Origin: Aquitalea aquatica
GTDB lineage: Bacteria > Pseudomonadota > Gammaproteobacteria > Burkholderiales > Chromobacteriaceae
Direction of reading: 5' to 3'
NCBI RefSeq assembly: GCF_013911085.1
Contig: NZ_JACERN010000033.1
Location: 1 to 64,000 of the forward strand
DNA length: 64,000 nucleotides
The translations under genes and the position numbers were made by a program. Under the pieces are notes generated by a model. It ran no database searches, was not told the DNA's origin, and saw only the letters and a program-made list of their open reading frames with translations. This document shows positions 55,512 to 63,215 of this stretch, one piece after another; position 1 is the first letter of the stretch, and every line of letters begins with the position of its first letter.

Positions 55512-55774
55512 TTTTTTCGCAGGGCCTCTTTGGCAATCTCGTTCTCGAGCATGGTCTCGGCCAGGAGCTTCTTCAGCCGTGCGTTCTCAGTTTCCAGCTC
55601 CTTGAGACGCTTGGCCTCGGAGACATTCATGCCGCCGAATTTGTTGCGCCAGAGGTAATAGCTGGCTTCCGAGAAGGCGTATTTGCGGCACAACTGTGCA
55701 ACGGGCATGCCGGCTTCTGCCTCGCGCAGGAAGCCGATGATCTGTTCTTCGGTGAATCGTTTCTTCATGTCCAA
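55505..55774 (-). CDS. IS3-family transposase OrfA
   Basis: This 89-residue protein has a helix-turn-helix ([40 protein letters not shown]) and a leucine-zipper tail ([20 protein letters not shown]). Near its end, codons AAA AAG form the heptamer A-AAA-AAG (complement of 55511-55517), the classic -1 slip site leading into OrfB. Confidence 0.92.
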   Translation of the reverse strand: MDMKKRFTEEQIIGFLREAEAGMPVAQLCRKYAFSEASYYLWRNKFGGMNVSEAKRLKELETENARLKKLLAETMLENEIAKEALRKKW

Positions 55775-55940
55775 TCTCCGTGTGGGGTTGATTGGACTCT
55801 AAAGTCAGGTGCTACTCAATACTGGGGGGACGTCGGATTTACACAGAAATCGCGACACCCTCTTTCTGGCTAAGTAACCTTGCATAGGTGACCAGCACCC
55901 GTCACACCATCAGCTAAAAAGACAGGCCAACGACAAAGGA

Positions 55941-55966
55941 AAATGACCTCTCCCGCAGGGGGAGAA
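55941..55966 (-). terminator. Probable terminator of the helicase operon
   Basis: On the minus strand TCTCCC pairs with GGGAGA with a short loop, followed by GGTCATTTTCC. It lies 30 bp beyond the stop of the 498-residue gene. Confidence 0.4.
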
Positions 55967-55995
55967 GCCATTGAATTGCATAGAAAAAAGACGAT

Positions 55996-57492
55996 TCAGA
56001 TTTCAAGGCCTAGTGCTTGCATCCATGATTTACCTAACAAGCTCGCCACATTGTCATTATTATCCTGCGACCAAAGTACCTCTGGATTGCCTCGATGTTG
56101 AAGCCTGTGATTCAGGAATGACTCAACCCTTTTCAACCGCTCGGGGTCATGGGTGAGGTAACCAATTGGTACGGTTACTGCACTTTCCTGGCTCGGCTGG
56201 AAGTGATATTGCACCACGGCCAGTTGACCGGGAATGAGAAATACCTCTACTTTGTCCTGCAGATCCTGCCCCTTAAAACCCAGACCATTTGGAATGCGAG
56301 AGTGGTAAGCCTTGCGTAGTCGATAAATATCATTCACATCATCGGCAGGTAGCAACGCTGTGATTTTTCCACGAGCCTTTCGCTCTTCACTCAATTGTTT
56401 AGCTACTTTCCCACAAAATTCGGTCAGTAGCGCGCTGTTTGCAGCCCACAGCGGGACAGAACTAGACAGCCACAAGGCATTGTGGCTCACCCCTTCCTCC
56501 CAGTTTTTTGCCAGTTCTTGAAGAGTTCTGGTGATGGTGATTCGGTTATTATCCGCGTAGATAGGGCCAATCATCGCTCTTGTATTCTGATTGTCATATC
56601 CAGTTTTGCGTAGGTGGTGATCCATCAGCCAACGGTTAATATCTAAACCATTCCCATCAACATAACGATTCAACACTATGTCGTAGAAGGCCCTGCAGAA
56701 TTCTGTCAGAGACAGGCCTCCGGTTGAGAGCTTAATCCCACTAAGATAATCGGAAATGCGCGATTCGAGCTCCATGCTCAACGGGCGCTGTCGAATATCG
56801 CCGACCTTCTCGGAAGCCCGCTTGATGACCTGAACATCTCCCGTCGATGACGGCAGTAGCCAGATATCGATATCCACAGGTATCTGCACCGGCCTGCCAA
56901 TTTCACAGGCCCCGACTTTGTAGAGGCGCTTGCGCTTAGAGTCCCGATCTTGCTGGCGAGCAGTATCGAGATACGCACGGTACTGGCTGCCAAATGTCTC
57001 CGCTACCTGGTTGGTGCTCAAGCTCTTGTGCTCATGCGGGATGGGTATTTCGTAGAGGCCAAATCGACTGCTGTTGTAGCGGGATTTGGGCATGACTGAA
57101 AGAGTAAGTAATTCGATTACCGGCTCTTCAATACACTCCTCGTACTTAGTCAGGCTGGCTGCCACATTAGGATTGCCCTTGGTACGATCAAGCAGCATTG
57201 GCGAAGGGGCCAGATGGCCATCGTTGCTGTAGACCGCGAGCTTGTTGTGAACCAGGGTCTCGACCAAGACTTCGACTTCGCGTTTGGACAAACCGAAGTA
57301 CTCTTGAATATCGCCTGGCAGCACTTCTTGTAGCGCCAGCAGCAAGCGGCAGGTGTACTCTTCAACGACCGGTAGGGAGACTTCTTTCGTCCAGCCGCAA
57401 TTCACGTGGTACGTCTGCGCAGGCACCAATAGAGAAATTGTATTGCACAACCGCAGACCTGAGGGATCAACTACTTCGAATTCTTCATGCAT
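55996..57492 (-). CDS. Partner of the NERD-kinase-helicase protein (MkoB-like candidate)
   Basis: This 498-residue protein is coded immediately after the helicase with an 8-bp overlap, so both are made together. Residues about 50-90 form a winged-helix-like unit (LPGDIQEYFGLSKREVEVLV, NKLAVYSNDGHLAPS). The rest is mixed helix and strand (VDIDIWLLPSSTGDVQVIKR) with no catalytic motif that I recognise. In Mokosh type I anti-phage systems a kinase-helicase protein is followed by a second protein of unknown fold; position and order suggest this is the equivalent. This identity is inferred from context, not sequence. Confidence 0.65.
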   Translation of the reverse strand: MHEEFEVVDPSGLRLCNTISLLVPAQTYHVNCGWTKEVSLPVVEEYTCRLLLALQEVLPGDIQEYFGLSKREVEVLVETLVHNKLAVYSNDGHLAPSPMLLDRTKGNPNVAASLTKYEECIEEPVIELLTLSVMPKSRYNSSRFGLYEIPIPHEHKSLSTNQVAETFGSQYRAYLDTARQQDRDSKRKRLYKVGACEIGRPVQIPVDIDIWLLPSSTGDVQVIKRASEKVGDIRQRPLSMELESRISDYLSGIKLSTGGLSLTEFCRAFYDIVLNRYVDGNGLDINRWLMDHHLRKTGYDNQNTRAMIGPIYADNNRITITRTLQELAKNWEEGVSHNALWLSSSVPLWAANSALLTEFCGKVAKQLSEERKARGKITALLPADDVNDIYRLRKAYHSRIPNGLGFKGQDLQDKVEVFLIPGQLAVVQYHFQPSQESAVTVPIGYLTHDPERLKRVESFLNHRLQHRGNPEVLWSQDNNDNVASLLGKSWMQALGLEI

Positions 57493-60400
57493 GGGATTTG
57501 CCCTCGATCACGCTGGTTCCATCAACGATTTCGTAGCTCTTAAATTTCGCCCGGTGTTTGTCATTTATGTAACTGAGCACATCCCCTAGGGCAGAGGAAT
57601 GATTTGCGGCGCGCCACATACGTTGGGCACCAATGATAACCAACCTCTCCTGAGCTCGTGACAAGGCAACATTAATCCGTGAGGGGCTGACCAGAAAACC
57701 TTGTAAGCCGTGGTCGTTGTTTCTGACCAAGCTCAAGATGATGATTTTGTTCTCCTGCCCCTGATAGGAATCCACGGTATCAATTTTGATGAGGTTTCGA
57801 ATCTGTGCAGCCCATTCTGCGCGGCTCAGTTCCTCTTCTAGAAGCCGCTTCTGAGCGCTGTACATTGTGATGATCCCTACTGGATAGGGATGTTTGTCAC
57901 TCTTCTCCGCCTTTAGCTTCTCAAGGTGCTCCGGACGTGCGAGTTGCTTAATGAGATGCAAACAAACTTGGAGCTCATGCTGGTTAAGCAGTACGCCCTT
58001 ACGCGGCTCATCTTCCATAACTGCACGCTCACCGCTGCCGCTATCGATCCAGGTGACCGGGGTGCACAGGGGATATGGCAAATCCGCATACCAGTCGGCA
58101 GCCTTCTTACGAGAGCTCTTAAGGGCACCTTGGTAGAAGCAATGGGAAACGACATCACCGATTGGTTCTATCATCCTGTACTGAGTGTCAAAGGTGATGC
58201 CATTATTGACCAAGAAGGCTCGCTCAAAATCGGTACGAGTGGCCTCGCGCTCATCAATAGAGAGTCTGCGGCACACGGCTCGCACATGCTTTGTGTCATA
58301 CAGTGGCGGGAGCTGTTTATGGTCACCCACCAGTAGGACTCGTCGAGCACATTGCAGTGCAATCATGAGCTCGGAGGCCTGGGCTCTTCCCGCCTCATCT
58401 ACGATTACCCAGTCAAATTCAAGCTCATCGATATGCAACCCGCCTGCACCAATACCAACAAGGGTGCCACAGACTAACTGTGAGGTCTTGACTAGGAATT
58501 TGTCGTAGTTAGCTCCGCCTGAGGCTAGTACATCAATCCAATCCTGGCTGATGTCGATCAGGTGGTTGAGCCGCTGCAACGCCAATTGGTTAGTGACCCC
58601 ATGGCTGCGCGCGACCAGGGTGGAAAGAGTATTCCAGAAGTCTGGATCCAAGGCACTTGGCAGGTTGAAGTCATAGCCTCGGGTTTCCAAGTTGCGCTCA
58701 AGGATTTCCAAACACTCCTTAATTTTCTCTGCAAAGGAGGCTGCAACTGTCTCCCGCTCGCTAGGGTCGTGATAGTGTTTGGTCGCGCTCTCATGCTGCT
58801 GATTGGCCAGAGCACGGATGCGCTGGAGCAGCGGGCCAATGCTGCGATGCAATTTGGCCAACTCTTCGACTAGGGGCTGACTGAGCATAAGACGCGAGGC
58901 AAGAGCATTGATGCGCTTTTCGTACTCGCGCTGAAACTTGTAGCGGATTTGGCGCTGGATCGAGCTAGAGTGGCACTGCAGTAGTTTTTCATCAATGGCT
59001 GACTCATGGCCAAGACGCACTACGCTTAGTGGCGTACTGAGGTGCATGCATAGCTCCCTAGTTTTGATGGCCACCGTGTCTACCGATGTGTGGGACTGAC
59101 CGACCAGCAAGATATTGTTAGCTAGGCCGTTTTCGAACAAATAATGAATAAATTTGCTCACAAAGGCTGTCTTGCCGGTGCCCGGAGGACCCTGTAGGAC
59201 ACTGATAGGGCCTTCTGAAATAGCTCGTTGGAACGCCTCTATCTGACGCGGATTGAGACGCTCGGACTCACTGTCATAACGATCGCGAATCTTGGCCTCA
59301 TCAGGTTTGGCCGCAACCGCCCGGAGCATTGGTTCACTACTGCAGTCGAAGTAGCCTGGAAGACTATTAATGCGTGATTCGCCTATTAGCACCCGGTTCA
59401 TGGCCCGTTCTCGGCGAGCGCGAGAGGCATGGCTACGCTTGGATTCGAAAATCAGCTCGGCACCCGGAATCAGCTTCTGACGGATTGATCGCATACCCGG
59501 AGCAACCACTCTGACAGCTAGCATGTCCGCATCGCTTTCTTCTGTCACCACATAGCCGAAGGAGCGACTTTCCCCTTCAAAATAGATCCCGACCTCATCC
59601 TCCTCACCGAGTAGTTCCAGCAGTTCTCCCTCTTCAACTTCACACGGAATCAGCAGATTACCGCCCTCGCTTTCCTGAATCTCACCCGACAGGATTTCAA
59701 CCCTTCGACGCTGCTCACCTTCTGTCTCCAGAAAAGCTTGCCAGATGGCACTGGGGCGAATTCTGCCCTTTATGTCATCGATGAATGAGGAGGGTGTCTT
59801 CTCGTCTTCAACCGGTGTTAGTAGAGAGACCACCGCGTCGATGCTGGTGATGAACTCGATCAAGTGGTCAGAACATTTGGTCGTCGGCAGGCCACGAACC
59901 ACTTTCACCGGTCGAATAAAGGTAAATTCAGCTTTGTTGCTGGCCGAGACATAATCAGTCATGGATGCATCACGCAAGCCAAGGTTCTCAATTGCGCGTG
60001 CGTTTGGATCAAAATCAAAGCTTAGCAGCCGATCACGACCGGTGATACGGCAGAACAGCATGCCTGGTTTTTTGCGAGAAGGCTCGACTTCAAAGTAATA
60101 AGGCAGTTCCTCAGGCTGAAGTAATTGCTCCTGCTGCGGAAATTGGAAGCTCTGGCAGGTGAATACCAGAGCTTCCTGCGTTTCTACTTCGGGTGAGCCA
60201 TAGGTTCCAAGCAAACTCTTTAGGCTATCTCGCAAAGGCTCTATGGCAACTGGAACACCATGCGGTTGTTGCTCGCCTCGGTTAAGTTCTTCGACAACCG
60301 AAGGTGGGGCTTCCTTTCCGAGAAGCTCCTTAACTATCTTATAAACAGCGAAGCGGTCACGGCCAAAGCTATCTGTCGAGGTGGGATTGACAGGGCCATA

Positions 60401-62437
60401 TTCGACATTGTACGGGTCGCTGGAGTCGCCAAAATCCAAGGCGTCGATAAGCATGAGTGCAAGTTCACACGGGTTCTCCGCACCAACAGAGGATTTCACC
60501 AAGATGTTTGCGGGGTGAAGGTCCCCGTGGGCGAATTGCTGGCCGTGCAGATTTTGCACAACATTACACAGCGCAATACAAGCATTGAGGCGAGACTTAG
60601 TATCGGTCAGCTTCTGGGTAAAATCAGACCAACCTTGCCCTTCTTCGAACTGGGTCACAACAAACAGCCCCCTCCCACCACTGAACATCCCATAGGTTAA
60701 TAGTGATGGAAGTGGTAGTTCACCCACCTGGGTCTGCTCGATTCGCTTACGCATCCGCAGAATTCGCCGGTTCATCCCTGGTGATTTTGGGTCCACCTCG
60801 GCCTTCTGCCAGAATTTGAATAGAGCCTCCTGCCCTTCAAACACACATCGATAGGCAATTTTCTCGCCAAACATGTTCGGTTGAGTACCAGACGCTGCAG
60901 GGAACAGTTGGGTCATGGCGAAGGGGCTCCAATCATTTTTGATGAAGTCACCCTTAGTAATCTCCTGTAAGACCTCTTGGGTGTCGTCGTAGTGTAGGGC
61001 CTGCCCCAGTGTGATCGTATTGAACTCAGCCAGCATGACTAAGGCATTTTCGAACCGCCCCTGCTGCTCAATATCCAAGGCTCGTTCAAAGAATCCATCA
61101 AGTTTGCTGTCAAATGGATCGTTTTCGACCTCCTGCCAAATGTATACCCCATCTTCACGTTGCAATCGCACGTCATGAAAGCAGATCTGGTGTGCGACTA
61201 AGGCCAGCAGATAGACGTCTCTCGCAAAAGGGCTGAGGACTTCACCCGAAGATCCATACACATCTTCTGGAAGCAAAGTGTCACTACTACGCAATTTTTC
61301 GCTTAGATCCTTGACTGTGCCTTTCTCTGGAATGAACGCGGCGTGGTAACCCGACGTTAAGATGATATTGTGGTCGGCTGAATACCAGAGGTTTTGTGTG
61401 TCAATGTCGCGATGGGCTATCCCCATAGTATGTAGTTCGGCAAAAGGAGAGAGGAGCGCTCGCACCAAATCAAGCCGTTGTTCTGTACTCCATTTAGCAC
61501 CATAGAGGTTAATATGCTCCTCTAGTCGGCGGGTATTCTTCCGCAGCTCATAGAGCTCGATACTGTCATTATTGATGTCCTCTTCGACAAGAGGTGCTAT
61601 AGGTCGCAGAAGGAATTGCTCAAGTGGACTATTGGTTGAAACGGCTGTCCGGTAAAGGTGCTCTTCACGCATGACCACCTTGCGCCAAGTTTCATCATCA
61701 CGGAATTTCAAGCCAAGAATGGCCAAGTCCCAGCGGCGCATCATCGCCAGTCGATTGGCTTGGTCCTTATGACTGGAAGGGTATTCTGAAAATAATTGCT
61801 GTCCATGAACCCGATCTGGATGCGATGAGGCTACATAGTCCATAAATTTGAAGTCTGCGGGTTGAACACGAACCCCACGAAAGAAATCGTCAAAAGCTTG
61901 TTTGCACCTAGGGGAAGTAGGGCGATCCCGACGCTTGTCTTTGAAGAAGTCGAATTTTTGACTTACTGTAATTCGAGAGTAAGCCTCTTGTTCGCGGATT
62001 GTCAGAAACTCTTGAAGGGTATGAACATACCGTCGCTCTGAGGTAGGTAGGTATTCAGGCGTTGCCGATCCACACAGCACAACATGCGCTTCAACGCTGG
62101 GATAGTAGCCCAATTTATGAGCTACCTCTGTCTTGAGAATATTCATCAACCGTAATGCTTGATTACGCTTTACGTCATAAGGGCTTTTGCTACGGTATTT
62201 GTCATTGATATACCAGTTACCATCGTAGCTGTTGAGTCTTCCGCTCCACTCCTTGAGTTCAACCACCAACACCCGGTCATGGGTGATGATGATAAGGTCG
62301 AATTCCATCGACCCTTGGGTATCTGTTAAGACCACAGATGCGTAGGCAAACCATACCCCACTGAAATGTTCCTGCATTAGGGAGAGAGCATTAGTTTCGC
62401 TCTTGTGAAGACCATTCCCTCTGACGACGATGTCCAT
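57485..62437 (-). CDS. NERD - kinase-like - kinase-like - SF1 helicase fusion (Mokosh type I-like)
   Basis: From ATG 62437 the protein has 1650 residues. An N-terminal NERD nuclease-like domain (about 10-100) shows MEFDLII...VVELKEW, with Asp47, Glu60 and Lys62 as catalytic-type residues. A first kinase-like domain (about 240-470) has HRD (AHRDIDTQNLWY) but no DFG. A second (about 500-715) has HGD (FAHGDLHPANILV) and LIDALDFG. A C-terminal superfamily 1 helicase (COG1112-like) has Walker A QGPPGTGKTAF near 1085, DEAGRAQASE, DHKQLPP, SYQGQENKII and INVALSRAQERL. Frames to 62503 start inside a mobile element, so I prefer 62437. It resembles MkoA of Mokosh; NERD is an addition. Confidence 0.8.
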   Translation of the reverse strand: MDIVVRGNGLHKSETNALSLMQEHFSGVWFAYASVVLTDTQGSMEFDLIIITHDRVLVVELKEWSGRLNSYDGNWYINDKYRSKSPYDVKRNQALRLMNILKTEVAHKLGYYPSVEAHVVLCGSATPEYLPTSERRYVHTLQEFLTIREQEAYSRITVSQKFDFFKDKRRDRPTSPRCKQAFDDFFRGVRVQPADFKFMDYVASSHPDRVHGQQLFSEYPSSHKDQANRLAMMRRWDLAILGLKFRDDETWRKVVMREEHLYRTAVSTNSPLEQFLLRPIAPLVEEDINNDSIELYELRKNTRRLEEHINLYGAKWSTEQRLDLVRALLSPFAELHTMGIAHRDIDTQNLWYSADHNIILTSGYHAAFIPEKGTVKDLSEKLRSSDTLLPEDVYGSSGEVLSPFARDVYLLALVAHQICFHDVRLQREDGVYIWQEVENDPFDSKLDGFFERALDIEQQGRFENALVMLAEFNTITLGQALHYDDTQEVLQEITKGDFIKNDWSPFAMTQLFPAASGTQPNMFGEKIAYRCVFEGQEALFKFWQKAEVDPKSPGMNRRILRMRKRIEQTQVGELPLPSLLTYGMFSGGRGLFVVTQFEEGQGWSDFTQKLTDTKSRLNACIALCNVVQNLHGQQFAHGDLHPANILVKSSVGAENPCELALMLIDALDFGDSSDPYNVEYGPVNPTSTDSFGRDRFAVYKIVKELLGKEAPPSVVEELNRGEQQPHGVPVAIEPLRDSLKSLLGTYGSPEVETQEALVFTCQSFQFPQQEQLLQPEELPYYFEVEPSRKKPGMLFCRITGRDRLLSFDFDPNARAIENLGLRDASMTDYVSASNKAEFTFIRPVKVVRGLPTTKCSDHLIEFITSIDAVVSLLTPVEDEKTPSSFIDDIKGRIRPSAIWQAFLETEGEQRRRVEILSGEIQESEGGNLLIPCEVEEGELLELLGEEDEVGIYFEGESRSFGYVVTEESDADMLAVRVVAPGMRSIRQKLIPGAELIFESKRSHASRARRERAMNRVLIGESRINSLPGYFDCSSEPMLRAVAAKPDEAKIRDRYDSESERLNPRQIEAFQRAISEGPISVLQGPPGTGKTAFVSKFIHYLFENGLANNILLVGQSHTSVDTVAIKTRELCMHLSTPLSVVRLGHESAIDEKLLQCHSSSIQRQIRYKFQREYEKRINALASRLMLSQPLVEELAKLHRSIGPLLQRIRALANQQHESATKHYHDPSERETVAASFAEKIKECLEILERNLETRGYDFNLPSALDPDFWNTLSTLVARSHGVTNQLALQRLNHLIDISQDWIDVLASGGANYDKFLVKTSQLVCGTLVGIGAGGLHIDELEFDWVIVDEAGRAQASELMIALQCARRVLLVGDHKQLPPLYDTKHVRAVCRRLSIDEREATRTDFERAFLVNNGITFDTQYRMIEPIGDVVSHCFYQGALKSSRKKAADWYADLPYPLCTPVTWIDSGSGERAVMEDEPRKGVLLNQHELQVCLHLIKQLARPEHLEKLKAEKSDKHPYPVGIITMYSAQKRLLEEELSRAEWAAQIRNLIKIDTVDSYQGQENKIIILSLVRNNDHGLQGFLVSPSRINVALSRAQERLVIIGAQRMWRAANHSSALGDVLSYINDKHRAKFKSYEIVDGTSVIEGKSHA

Positions 62438-62462
62438 GCGGCTTTCTTTCTGAATGAGTCTA

Positions 62463-62605
62463 AGAACCTGTTCACGATCTGTTGCACGGTGGCGATACAG
62501 CATTGAAAACCACTTCGAAAATGCTCATGTACCACGTGTACATTCCGCTTTCTCAGCCGTTTCCCTCTTGTCTCGCTCTTGCTCGCGTGATCGCGAACAG
62601 GCTCT
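62463..62605. mobile_element. MITE-like 143-bp element at the 5' end of the helicase gene
   Basis: Imperfect 18-bp inverted repeats (AGAACCTGTTCACGATC at 62463 and its partner ending AACAGGCTCT at 62605, 15 of 18 identical) flank about 105 bp. No transposase fits inside. Such CCTGTTC(A/G)CGATC ends are known to me from IS5-type elements. The left arm runs into the extended frame of the helicase gene. Confidence 0.55.
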
Positions 62606-63215
62606 AGGGTGTACAGGTGCGGCACCTGCGGTGGCAGCACTGCAACATGCCATGTGCAACTTATTCTATATTTTGTCATGAAAATTGCGGCGCAGTCAGT
62701 TGTATTGCTCAATCCAATCACTGGGGCCGTTGAAGGAATGTGGGGGGCGGCGGCGTAGTGCAGATCAGAGGGAGGCCGGTCTCGCCTTCTAGGGGGGGGG
62801 CAGCTAACACGCCGAGCTCGACGTGTGTGAGATGTTTGTGGTCTTGGGTTAGGTAGCGTCGGCATTGGTTATATGCATTTGCAACCTGCAGCTCTATATG
62901 TCATAAGCATTAGTGCCAATGATGGAGACTAGATGAAGATGAACGCGCTACTCAATACTGGGGGGACGTCGGTAACACCCAGATATCAATAACTACTTTA
63001 TTCACACAAGCTTCCGTAAAGTCTCTCCTAAGTTATCTGTCTACAATGAATCGATTTGAGCTGCTCATGGCAGTTCGTCTCATGGATCTCACCAAATGGA
63101 CGATCACTCACTATGAGGAAGAGGACTGCTACTAACTAGAAGTCGCGCCTTTCTTTTTGCCACTAATCATAGGATTTCAATAAACATTGAATATACTATA
63201 TTGCTGCATAAGTCA
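62606..63215. other. Gene-poor stretch with homopolymer and IS terminus copy
   Basis: About 610 bp without a supported gene. It contains a run of nine Gs (62792-62800), a copy of the IS terminus (62947-62972), and a 29-codon frame at 63046-63135 that I do not accept. Promoters of the helicase operon may lie at the left side. Confidence 0.5.
62947..62972 (+). repeat. Solitary 26-bp copy of the IS3-family element's right terminus
   Basis: The 26 bases at 62947-62972 are identical to those at 55811-55836, which form the orfA-proximal (right-hand) end of the intact element. The two copies are in the same orientation, 7.1 kb apart. No transposase sequence adjoins this copy. Confidence 0.85.

Larger units (their letters stand above)
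54632..55835. mobile_element. IS3-family insertion sequence, intact, with 4-bp target duplication
   Basis: A 1204-bp element is bounded by imperfect inverted repeats: CGACGTCCCCCCA starts the left end and the right end reads the same on the opposite strand, with further matches (GTAGCA and TTTAGAGTCC) inside. GATT flanks both ends (54628-54631 and 55836-55839), so a 4-bp target duplication is intact and the insertion is recent. It carries orfA and orfB on the minus strand. Ends are inferred from repeats and duplication; most IS3-family ends are TG...CA, which is not seen here. Confidence 0.8.

Noticed and set aside
60260-60700. Plus-strand frame of 146 codons inside the helicase gene
   Set aside because: It is antisense to the kinase-like region, with no ribosome-binding site or family match.
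62377-62865. Minus-strand 162-codon frame upstream of the helicase gene
   Set aside because: It overlaps the MITE-like element and the 5' end of the helicase gene in another frame and shows low-complexity Arg/Pro content.
63046-63135. 29-codon frame between the helicase operon and the TPR gene
   Set aside because: It has no ribosome-binding site and no recognisable product.
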